Assembly (NCBI GenBank): GCA_030526445.1
Contig: JAUNCV010000082.1
Location: forward strand, 1-8,905
Source: Bacteroidales bacterium
GTDB taxonomy: Bacteria > Bacteroidota > Bacteroidia > Bacteroidales > UBA3663
Direction: 5' to 3'
Length of the DNA: 8,905 nucleotides
A program made the translations under genes and the position numbers. Positions 1-6,382 of this stretch are shown one piece after another (positions within the stretch are counted from its first letter, which is position 1; every line of letters starts with the position of its first letter). Below the pieces are notes generated by a model. The model was not told where the DNA came from and made no database searches. It saw only the letters and a list, made by a program, of their open reading frames with translations.

Positions 1-260
1 ATAGGAATTTGCATCGAGGCGGCTTCAAGCGATCCTCGTCCTTCAAACACTTTGGCCACATCATAGCCCAAGAGTCCGAGATGTGCAATCTCCGAGCCAG
101 GGTTGTAGCCTTCGGGCACGGTGATGAGGCGACCATTTACACCTTCGCGTGCCAGTTTGTCAATAAGAGGCTTATGGGCTGCCTGCAGCGGAGTTTTTCC
201 ACCAAAACATTCGAGTGGTTCGTCTGCTGCGCCGTCGGCCAAAATTACTAAATACTTCAT
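1..260 (-). CDS. ApgM-family phosphoglycerate mutase-like protein, probable homoserine kinase of the thr operon (5' part only)
   Basis: The first 86 codons of a gene that continues past the left edge. The protein begins MKYLVILADGAADEP and matches the cofactor-independent phosphoglycerate mutase family of the ApgM type (alkaline-phosphatase superfamily). Visible family landmarks are the metal-ligand Asp in the ADGAAD segment (about residues 8-13), the GGKTPLQ segment, and PGSEIAHLGLLGYD (about 54-67), whose Ser corresponds to the phosphoryl-accepting residue of the family. The ATG follows the thrA stop codon by two bases, so the genes are almost certainly co-transcribed and translationally coupled. 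Known: Bacteroidetes often carry this family between thrA and thrC, and I recall genetic evidence in Bacteroides that such a member supplies homoserine kinase activity. Inference: this protein phosphorylates homoserine in threonine synthesis. The alternative is a true 2,3-bisphosphoglycerate-independent mutase. The family call is firm and the substrate is not. Confidence 0.88.
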   Translation of the reverse strand, partial: MKYLVILADGAADEPLECFGGKTPLQAAHKPLIDKLAREGVNGRLITVPEGYNPGSEIAHLGLLGYDVAKVFEGRGSLEAASMQIP

Positions 261-262
261 AC

Positions 263-2713
263 TTATCTAATATTCGCAATACTAATGATATCTGCAAACA
301 CACCAGCTGCAGTTACTGCAGCTCCGGCACCATAGCCCTTGATTTCCATAGGATATTCTTTGTAACGGGCTGTAGTAAGAAGAATTACGTTGTTCGAACC
401 TTCGAGACGATAGAATGGATGTTGGTCATCGACTTCTCGCAATTCTACACGTGCTTTACCATCTTCAAGCGTAGCCACGAAACGGAAACGATGTTTTTGT
501 GCGGCTGCTTTCTGACGCATTTCTTCGAAGAAAGTATCGAGTTGAGGAATCTTCTCCCAGAACTCTTCTACAGGGCCTTCAAAATACTCGTCGGGGATAA
601 AGAGATGTTTCTCGACATCTTCTTTCGAAATATGGTAGCCTGCTTCTCGAGCTAAGATAACAATCTTTCTAATTACGTCGCTTCCGTTGAGGTCCATGCG
701 AGGATCTGGCTCTGCATAGCCAGCTTCGCGAGCCATTCGAATTGCTTGGCTCATAGGTACTTCAGCCGAAAGTTCGTTGAAAATGAAGTTGAGTGTACCA
801 GAGACAACGGCTTCGATTTTGAGAATCTCGTCGCCTGAGTTGCGAAGGGCGTTGATAGTAGAGATGAGGGGCAGACCTGCACCAACATTGGTTTCGAAGA
901 GATATTTGGCTCCACGATTGCGTGCTGTGCGCTTCAGTTGTCTATATTGCTCATAATCGCCCGATGCAGCTACCTTGTTAGCACACACAACATTGACATT
1001 GTGCTGAAGCAGATCTTCGTAAATGCATGAAACATCAGGAGAAGCTGTGCAATCAACGAAAACTGCATTAAACACGTTCATATCAATTATTTTATCGCGT
1101 AAGATTGTAGGGTTCGATGGTTCGGTACTAGCATTGAGTTGCTCTTCCCAATTTGTGAGTTCAATGCCCTCGCGATTGAAGATGCAATGGCGACTATTGC
1201 TGAGACCTACAACACAGAGTTTGAGATTGCGATGCTTGAGCAGATACTCCTGTTGCTTGCGGATTTGCTCAAGAAGGCTCTTGCCAACTAAACCTACACC
1301 AGTGAGGAAAATGTTGAGTACATTGTAATCCCACAAGAAGAATGAGTCGTGAATAACGTTGATAGCCTTGCGGAGTGATTCCTTGCTGGTAACAAACGAA
1401 ATGTTTGTTTCGGAAGCGCCTTGAGCACAGGCAATCACGTTGATACCATTCAAACCGAGAATACGGAAGAGTTTGCCAGCAATACCAGGGGTCTGCTTCA
1501 TACGTTCACCCACAATAGCTACAGTGGCAAGATCATGTTCTGCGGTAATGGTGTTGATCTCGCCCATCTCCAGTTCTTTCGAAAATTCCTTCTTTAGGAT
1601 AGCTACAGCGCGCTCAGCGTCGCCATTCTTGACGCCAATGGTTGATGAGTTCTCAGAAGAGGCTTGACTGACGAGGAAAACAGAAATGCCATTGTCGGCC
1701 AATGTCGAGAAGATTCGCTTATTAACACCAATGACACCCACCATACCGAGACCTGAGATGGTAACAAGTGCTGTATCGTTGATTGACGAAATACCCTTGA
1801 TGACCTTACCGCTCACGTGGGTTGGGTTGTTGTGAATCAATGTGCCCGGAGCAGAAGGGTTGAAGGTGTTCTTGATAACGATAGGAATGTTCTTGTGGTA
1901 AACTGGGAAGATTGTTGGTGGATAAATCACCTTGGCACCGAAGTTGCAAAGTTCCATTGCTTCAACAAATGAAAGCTCTGGAATAACATAAGCGGTATTG
2001 ATAACGCGAGGGTCGGCAGTCATAAAACCGTCAACATCAGTCCATATTTCAAGCAATTCGGCCTTCAGAGTAGCTGCAATGATGGCGGCAGTGTAGTCAG
2101 AGCCTCCTCGACCCAGGTTTGTCACTTCTCCAGTCTTGGCATCGCTCGAAATAAAGCCACCCATAACATATACCTTGGCGCCACGTCCTGCCAATAGATC
2201 TGCAAAACATTCCTCAACAAGTGGGGTAGTGGTATCAAAGTCACAGATATTTTTATCAAAAGACTTAATTGTTTTGATAATATTGCGGCTGTCAATGTGT
2301 TGAGCACCATTGATGATAGTTGCCACAATGCGGCTCGAAATTCGTTCACCGTAGCTAACAACTGTACAAAGAGTTTTAGGTGAAAGTTCACCAATGAGGA
2401 AGATGCCTCGATAAATATTGCAGAGTTCGTCGAGAGTACTTGAAATAAAGAGTTTTACGTTGGTGAGATCTTCGCCATCGAGCAACCCACTCACTACGTC
2501 AAAATGACGTTGACGGATGAACTCAAATTCTTGTTGCCAACTTTCATCGGCAGTTGCAGCCTTATTAGCTGTTGCAATCAAACGGTCGGTAATGCCGCCG
2601 AGAGCTGATACCACTACGATAACAGGTTCCTGACGTGCTTCAACAATTTGCTTGACATTCTTGATACTTGCGATAGAGCCAACAGATGTGCCTCCAAATT
2701 TCAGTACATGCAT
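263..2713 (-). CDS. thrA: Bifunctional aspartate kinase / homoserine dehydrogenase I
   Basis: Cytosolic enzyme catalysing the first step (aspartate to aspartyl-phosphate, ATP) and third step (aspartate semialdehyde to homoserine, NAD(P)H) of the pathway to threonine, methionine and isoleucine. At 816 aa it is full length (E. coli ThrA is about 820). The kinase domain has KFGGTSVG (5-12), the ERISSR segment (123-128), a long Gly/Ser loop (186-209, including NLGRGGSDYTA) and WTDVDGFMTADPR (224-236). Two ACT-type regulatory segments follow at about 315-385 and 396-460. The dehydrogenase starts with the nucleotide-binding TGVGLVG (471-477) and has SGTLNFIF (638-645), GYAEPDPRMDLNGSD (665-679), the family's catalytic Asp and Lys at D679 and K683, and a C-terminal GYGAGAAVTAAGVFADI (793-809). 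All key residues are present. The ACT pair suggests allosteric feedback, by threonine in known relatives. First gene of its transcription unit, with its own promoter at 2766-2798. Confidence 0.97.
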   Translation of the reverse strand: MHVLKFGGTSVGSIASIKNVKQIVEARQEPVIVVVSALGGITDRLIATANKAATADESWQQEFEFIRQRHFDVVSGLLDGEDLTNVKLFISSTLDELCNIYRGIFLIGELSPKTLCTVVSYGERISSRIVATIINGAQHIDSRNIIKTIKSFDKNICDFDTTTPLVEECFADLLAGRGAKVYVMGGFISSDAKTGEVTNLGRGGSDYTAAIIAATLKAELLEIWTDVDGFMTADPRVINTAYVIPELSFVEAMELCNFGAKVIYPPTIFPVYHKNIPIVIKNTFNPSAPGTLIHNNPTHVSGKVIKGISSINDTALVTISGLGMVGVIGVNKRIFSTLADNGISVFLVSQASSENSSTIGVKNGDAERAVAILKKEFSKELEMGEINTITAEHDLATVAIVGERMKQTPGIAGKLFRILGLNGINVIACAQGASETNISFVTSKESLRKAINVIHDSFFLWDYNVLNIFLTGVGLVGKSLLEQIRKQQEYLLKHRNLKLCVVGLSNSRHCIFNREGIELTNWEEQLNASTEPSNPTILRDKIIDMNVFNAVFVDCTASPDVSCIYEDLLQHNVNVVCANKVAASGDYEQYRQLKRTARNRGAKYLFETNVGAGLPLISTINALRNSGDEILKIEAVVSGTLNFIFNELSAEVPMSQAIRMAREAGYAEPDPRMDLNGSDVIRKIVILAREAGYHISKEDVEKHLFIPDEYFEGPVEEFWEKIPQLDTFFEEMRQKAAAQKHRFRFVATLEDGKARVELREVDDQHPFYRLEGSNNVILLTTARYKEYPMEIKGYGAGAAVTAAGVFADIISIANIR

Positions 2714-2765
2714 AATATAATCATTTACTAATTACAATACCTTATTCTTGCAATAAATAGAGTGG

Positions 2766-2798
2766 CAAAGATACAAATTATTTTCAAAAGTAACCAAA
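2766..2798 (-). promoter_or_regulatory. Bacteroidetes-type promoter for thrA
   Basis: On the minus strand, TTTG (2798-2795) is followed after 21 bases by TATCTTTG (2773-2766). This fits the known Bacteroidetes -33/-7 consensus TTTG and TAnnTTTG with a spacer of about 19-21. Transcription would start near 2760, leaving a leader of roughly 45 bases before the ATG at 2713. The leader shows no Thr or Ile codon run and no convincing attenuator. The -33 element lies within the T-tract of the upstream terminator, so the two units abut with no spare sequence. Confidence 0.82.
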
Positions 2799-2832
2799 AA
2801 AACTACAAAAATCGGCTTTTAAGGCCGATTTT
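2796..2832 (-). terminator. Intrinsic terminator after nrdG, closing the pnp-nrdG cluster
   Basis: Read on the minus strand, a 9-bp perfect stem (AAAATCGGC at 2832-2824 and GCCGATTTT at 2816-2808) encloses a 7-base loop. It is followed by T, then GTAG, then seven Ts (2802-2796). It starts 44 bases after the nrdG stop codon. The A-run before and T-run after the stem could also make it work on the plus strand, but there is no plus-strand gene here to terminate. Confidence 0.78.
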
Positions 2833-2876
2833 CTTTCATTTTGTTAAAAATATTATGCATTTTGTGCAATTATTGT

Positions 2877-3383
2877 TCAGAATTGAGGCGTGGGGTCCCA
2901 TGGGAACTCTACAACTTTTCCAGTCTTGAGTGATGCTTGTACGTCGATAAGTCGTTGGTTGCGGCTTCCTCTAAACATCAGATCAAGACTTTTCTCACTT
3001 TCAATAAAGGGACCATCAACTAAAACTTCCAGCCATGGAAGCATTTTACACATGATTGGATCTGCTAAAACCTCTTCGAATGTGAAACCTGTATAGCACC
3101 AGATTGTTCGATGTAACTGCTCTACAATGCCTTGTGCTAGTTGAGTGAAAGCTTCGGCTTGGTACATTGGGTCACCGCCCGAGAAAGTGATGTTGCCATA
3201 GGTGTCCTGCAAGCGGTTGAGGAGTTCCTTGACAGAGATAGTTTCGCCCGCTTTAAAAGACCATGACTCTGGGTTGTGGCATCCTTTACAAGCGTGTCTG
3301 CAACCTGCACAATAGACACTAGTGCGCCAGCCTGGACCATCGACTGTTGTGTCTTCTACAATTCGGATTAACTGAATATTCAT
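2877..3383 (-). CDS. nrdG: Anaerobic ribonucleoside-triphosphate reductase activating protein
   Basis: Radical SAM enzyme that uses a 4Fe-4S cluster and S-adenosylmethionine to install the glycyl radical on NrdD, the class III (oxygen-sensitive) ribonucleotide reductase that makes dNTPs in anaerobes. The 168-aa protein has the CxxxCxxC cluster motif at C28, C32 and C35 with an extra Cys at C25, followed by HNPESW (36-41), and the FSGGDP segment (67-72) typical of radical SAM activases. Length is normal for NrdG. I chose the ATG at 3383 because the N-terminus NIQLIRIVEDTTVDGPG fits the family and lies one base after the menA stop. An upstream TTG at 3398 would add five residues and overlap menA. 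Last gene of the cluster, followed by a terminator. The partner nrdD is not in the window. Pairing with menaquinone genes fits an anaerobic lifestyle, but no functional link is shown. Confidence 0.95.
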   Translation of the reverse strand: MNIQLIRIVEDTTVDGPGWRTSVYCAGCRHACKGCHNPESWSFKAGETISVKELLNRLQDTYGNITFSGGDPMYQAEAFTQLAQGIVEQLHRTIWCYTGFTFEEVLADPIMCKMLPWLEVLVDGPFIESEKSLDLMFRGSRNQRLIDVQASLKTGKVVEFPWDPTPQF

Positions 3384-3384
3384 A

Positions 3385-4386
3385 TTACCAGATAGCAATA
3401 GAGAGTAGAACTGCCATAAGTGTCATTGTCAAACTGGTTGCACCGAGAAGAGCATTGAGTTTTCTGCCTTTATTGATGCGCCACATGGCAATAAGAATAG
3501 CAATATTGAGTGAGGCGTAGAGATTGGAAGCAAGCGAGGCACCCCAACTTTGTTCAATAGCAAGTTGTTCCCCAATTTTGAAGATGAGTATTGTCGTGAC
3601 GAGCGTGATGGCAAAATGCTGCACGTAGGCCACCCAAGCACCAAAACGGGCAATAGGAGTTTTTTTGCCAGAGATGCGGTCTTGTTCTCGATCACGGAAG
3701 TTGTTAACAACCAAAAGAGCATCGATGGCAATGCCCGAAATGAGGGCAAGTAGCCACATTTCTGAAGGAAACAAATCAAGAATGCCCGAGACTTGAGTTG
3801 CTTCTGAGGAGAACACTGCTTGCGTGTAGTAGGTGCCTGCTACAGGAACAATGCCGAAGAAAAGTAATACCAGTACGTCACCCAAACCTAAATAACTAAG
3901 TTTGGTTGTGTATAGGAAAGAAAAGATGACGCACATTATACCTAGTAGAATCAGTTCAAACCCACCCCAAAGTAGGTGCTCGATAGAGCAAGCAAGAATG
4001 CCGAATCCGAAAATGATGCATACTAATACGGAAAAGAAAATGGCAAGATTCATGGTGCATGGTAAAACCCACCCTTGGGCACATGCACGTGGAGGTCCCA
4101 GTCGATCCTCTCGATCTGTTCCCTTTAGATAATCATAGATGTCATTGACAAGATTTGCAACAATTTGCATGCCGCAGGCAAACAATGCGCAAAAAATAGC
4201 CACTTTAGTCTGCATGCATCCGTTATGATGTGCAAGTGCTGTGGCAAGCATGACTGGAATTAAGGCTCCTGTTAGGGTAACTGGTCGTGCTGCCTTAATC
4301 CAGGCTTGTGGCGAATTAAGCTTTATGGTTTTCAAGGTTAACAAAATTTTTAGTATTTTTATGTCTGTAGAATAGCCACAGAACAA
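3385..4386 (-). CDS. menA: 1,4-dihydroxy-2-naphthoate polyprenyltransferase (menaquinone synthesis)
   Basis: Integral membrane UbiA-family prenyltransferase that attaches the polyprenyl tail to 1,4-dihydroxy-2-naphthoate, giving demethylmenaquinone. On the 333-codon reading, the first Asp-rich motif is NDIYDYLKGTDREDR (81-95) and the second NNFRDREQD (228-236, continuing to KKTPIARFG). These bind Mg-diphosphate of the prenyl donor. About eight hydrophobic membrane segments are visible, and AARPVTLTG (32-40) is the typical N-terminal MenA segment. No ATG occurs between the menG stop and this segment, so the start must be non-ATG. The TTG at 4386 is the outermost in-frame candidate, 17 bases after menG. 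A TTG at 4335, giving a protein beginning about at KTIKLNSPQAW, would agree better with the usual family N-terminus. TTG at 4344 is also possible. The product, MenG's substrate, explains the adjacency. Confidence 0.94.
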   Translation of the reverse strand: MFCGYSTDIKILKILLTLKTIKLNSPQAWIKAARPVTLTGALIPVMLATALAHHNGCMQTKVAIFCALFACGMQIVANLVNDIYDYLKGTDREDRLGPPRACAQGWVLPCTMNLAIFFSVLVCIIFGFGILACSIEHLLWGGFELILLGIMCVIFSFLYTTKLSYLGLGDVLVLLFFGIVPVAGTYYTQAVFSSEATQVSGILDLFPSEMWLLALISGIAIDALLVVNNFRDREQDRISGKKTPIARFGAWVAYVQHFAITLVTTILIFKIGEQLAIEQSWGASLASNLYASLNIAILIAMWRINKGRKLNALLGATSLTMTLMAVLLSIAIW

Positions 4387-4403
4387 TTATATTAGTATTC
4401 TGA

Positions 4404-5090
4404 TTATTTGAAACCTGTGTACATGCGGCACAATCCCATAGTGAATGCCTTGACTTTGACATCATGGAAACCGGCTTCATGCATCATTTGGCAAAAAGCA
4501 TCGGGTTTGGGGAATTTGAGAACTGAAACAGGTAGGTATTTATAAGCCTCTTTGTTTCCCGAAACAAGTCCGCCAAAGAAAGGCAGAATGTGTAGGAAAT
4601 AGAGTTTGTAACCAAAGCGCAAAATTGGGTTGAGGGGTACTGAGAGCTCCAGTACGCATACTTCACCACCAGGACGAAGCACACGATTCATCTCCTTTAG
4701 TCCTATAGGAATATGCTCAAAGTTTCTCACACCGAATGCAACAGAGATTGCGTCAAGACTATCATTTTCGAATGAAAGAGATTCGCAGTCATCAACTTTG
4801 AGGCTGATATTGTAACCCAGTTCAGCTATTTTTTTGCGTCCAATCTCGAGCATGCCTTCCGATATGTCTGCGCCATATATGTTTGGCACTCCAGCTTTAG
4901 CAAGTTCAATAGCAAAATCACCGGTGCCACAGGCAATGTCAAGTACCTGTTTGGGCGAATGACTTACAATTTCTTTAACGGCTTTCTTTCGCCATCCTTT
5001 GTCGATGTTGAGCGAAAGGATATGGTTGAGTTTATCGTATGTTGGTGCGATGTCGTTAAACATCTTTACCACGAAGGATTTTTTTGCCAT
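4404..5090 (-). CDS. menG: Demethylmenaquinone methyltransferase (UbiE/MenG family)
   Basis: SAM-dependent C-methyltransferase that converts demethylmenaquinone to menaquinone, the last step of the pathway. The 228-aa protein has MFNDIAPTYDKLN (10-22), SAM motif I VLDIACGTGDFA (49-60), GADISEGML (73-81), the segment ending AFGVRNF (118-124), RVLRPGG (136-142) and YKYLPVSV (183-190), ending in the characteristic GLCRMYTGFK. It overlaps the end of the pseudouridine synthase gene by 25 bases. A second ATG at 5063 (Met10) would remove the overlap and sit two bases after that gene's stop. I kept the ATG at 5090 because the residues before MF belong to a helix conserved in the family. Relatives often have a somewhat longer N-terminus. 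The symbol ubiE is also used, but the adjacency to menA and the anaerobic host argue for menaquinone rather than ubiquinone. Confidence 0.94.
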   Translation of the reverse strand: MAKKSFVVKMFNDIAPTYDKLNHILSLNIDKGWRKKAVKEIVSHSPKQVLDIACGTGDFAIELAKAGVPNIYGADISEGMLEIGRKKIAELGYNISLKVDDCESLSFENDSLDAISVAFGVRNFEHIPIGLKEMNRVLRPGGEVCVLELSVPLNPILRFGYKLYFLHILPFFGGLVSGNKEAYKYLPVSVLKFPKPDAFCQMMHEAGFHDVKVKAFTMGLCRMYTGFK

Positions 5091-6382
5091 TGTAGTTCGT
5101 TCGATAGAATAATACTTTGAGCATGTAACATCAGTCGAGAAGATACTGATGGCGATTGCTCTAAATTATATAATGTGTCACCAATAATAGGATGGTCTAA
5201 TCCAAATGGTGACGCTGCATGGAGACGAAGTTGGTGGGTTCTGCCAGTGATAGGCATGAACTCTACAAGAGTACGATTCTCTTTTCGTTCAATAACCCTG
5301 TAGCGTGTTATTGCATTTTTACCAAATTGCCAGTCTACCGTTTGCCGTGGTCGATCGTCGGGATTGACACATATGGGTAAATTGATAATGCCACAATTCG
5401 AGGGCAGATATCCTTCAAGCCAAGCGATGTAGCTTTTGTGAAATTGCCTCTGTTCAAAACCCTGCTGTAACCATTTATGAGTTTGTGCATCTTTGGCAGC
5501 AACCAGAATGCCTGATGTGGCTTGATCTAGACGATGTGCAAGCATGTTAGGTAGTTTGCATTCTGGATGGTGCTGCTTCAGCCATGCTTCAACATTGGGT
5601 TGCCTTAGATCTTTAGCAGGAGATGAAAGAAGCCCAGATGGCTTTTCGATTACTACCAAATGATCATTCTCATAGATGATTACAGGGGCACCATGTGAGG
5701 GTTCTGCCTCTGTGGCTTTCCCTTGATCTTGCATAAAATAGGCCAATATTGGGCTGCACTTCTCTATACAACTGGGATAAAACTGACGATGAACGCGTCT
5801 GATTTTTCGAGGCGATTGTCCGAACCAAAATTCTGCTAATGCTATAGGTTTTAGGTTGTGCTCAATCGCATATTGCCAAAGACGAGGAGCTGCACATTCG
5901 CCAGAGCCTCCAGGAGGAAGGCTTCTTTTTGCGTCAGTAAAAATATCAAGTATATTACGATAAGTGCCCGACTGGGAAGTTGAGACAAAGTTGAAATGCG
6001 AGAAGATTTTTAACTGCAAATTTTGCGATAATTCTTTACGCTTTTCTTTAAGAACTCGCGTCTTTGGGTTATCTATTCCCTGAAGTTCATTTATCTGTTT
6101 GTTGATATTTGAAATTTCTTCATCTTCTTGCAGATAAAAATCATCGGGATTGGCCAAATCGTAGACAGGAGGAACAAAATAATGCTCGGGATCTTCAAGT
6201 CCGTTGACAACACCGCTGTACGCTTTTAGTATGGTGCCATCTTCACACAGCATGGCTCCTAACATTTTGCCTTGCTCGAAAAGTTGGGCCCACTGTGGGT
6301 GTTGCTCTATGTAAAAGCAAATATCATCCGCAGCCACTCTGAGCAGCGGGTGCGGATGATATATATAGGGATTATTGATCAT
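5066..6382 (-). CDS. RluA-family pseudouridine synthase with extra N-terminal domain
   Basis: Predicted RNA pseudouridine synthase of 438 aa. The C-terminal half (about 230-430) is a RluA/RsuA-type catalytic domain: IIYENDHLVVIEKPSGLL (235-252), the catalytic motif HRLDQATSGILV (283-294) with D286 as presumed nucleophile, ITGRTHQLRLHAA (378-390), PIIGDTLY (398-405) and RLMLHA (416-421). There is no S4 domain at the front. Instead the first 230 residues form a different region: about 1-75 unassigned, a charged, probably coiled-coil stretch (about 85-125), and a segment with PPGGSGECAAP (156-166), LAEFWFG (182-188) and FYPSCIEKC (201-209). Proteins with this layout occur in Bacteroidetes. The RNA target cannot be named from sequence. 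The start is firm: its ATG shares one base with the pnp stop (TAATG), with AGGA nearby at 6389-6386, which implies translational coupling to pnp. Its 3' end overlaps menG. Confidence 0.9.
   Translation of the reverse strand: MINNPYIYHPHPLLRVAADDICFYIEQHPQWAQLFEQGKMLGAMLCEDGTILKAYSGVVNGLEDPEHYFVPPVYDLANPDDFYLQEDEEISNINKQINELQGIDNPKTRVLKEKRKELSQNLQLKIFSHFNFVSTSQSGTYRNILDIFTDAKRSLPPGGSGECAAPRLWQYAIEHNLKPIALAEFWFGQSPRKIRRVHRQFYPSCIEKCSPILAYFMQDQGKATEAEPSHGAPVIIYENDHLVVIEKPSGLLSSPAKDLRQPNVEAWLKQHHPECKLPNMLAHRLDQATSGILVAAKDAQTHKWLQQGFEQRQFHKSYIAWLEGYLPSNCGIINLPICVNPDDRPRQTVDWQFGKNAITRYRVIERKENRTLVEFMPITGRTHQLRLHAASPFGLDHPIIGDTLYNLEQSPSVSSRLMLHAQSIILSNELQWQKNPSW
6321..6362. repeat. 12-bp perfect inverted repeat inside the 5' end of the pseudouridine synthase gene
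   Basis: ATATCATCCGCA (6321-6332) and its exact reverse complement TGCGGATGATAT (6351-6362) flank an 18-base spacer. In the minus-strand mRNA this would form a stem-loop starting 20 bases after the A of the ATG, within codons 7-21. On that strand the 3' arm runs into a T-rich stretch (TATTTGCTTTT). It could slow translation, protect the pnp end of the transcript, or act as a leaky attenuator. No function is shown, and codon constraint alone could leave such a repeat. Confidence 0.6.

Noticed and set aside
215..655. Plus-strand open frame of 146 codons near the left edge
   Set aside because: It is antisense to the end of thrA and the start of the apgM-like gene. Both are clear family members, and the plus-strand product resembles nothing.
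2701..2724. Seven-codon upstream frame (MIILCMY) overlapping the thrA start, considered as a leader peptide
   Set aside because: It has no Thr codons and only two Ile codons, no attenuator hairpin follows, and it overlaps the thrA ATG out of frame. Chance in AT-rich sequence is the better explanation.
3384..3398. TTG start giving a 173-residue NrdG
   Set aside because: The ATG at 3383 sits one base after the menA stop and gives the usual family N-terminus. The five extra residues would come from menA coding sequence.
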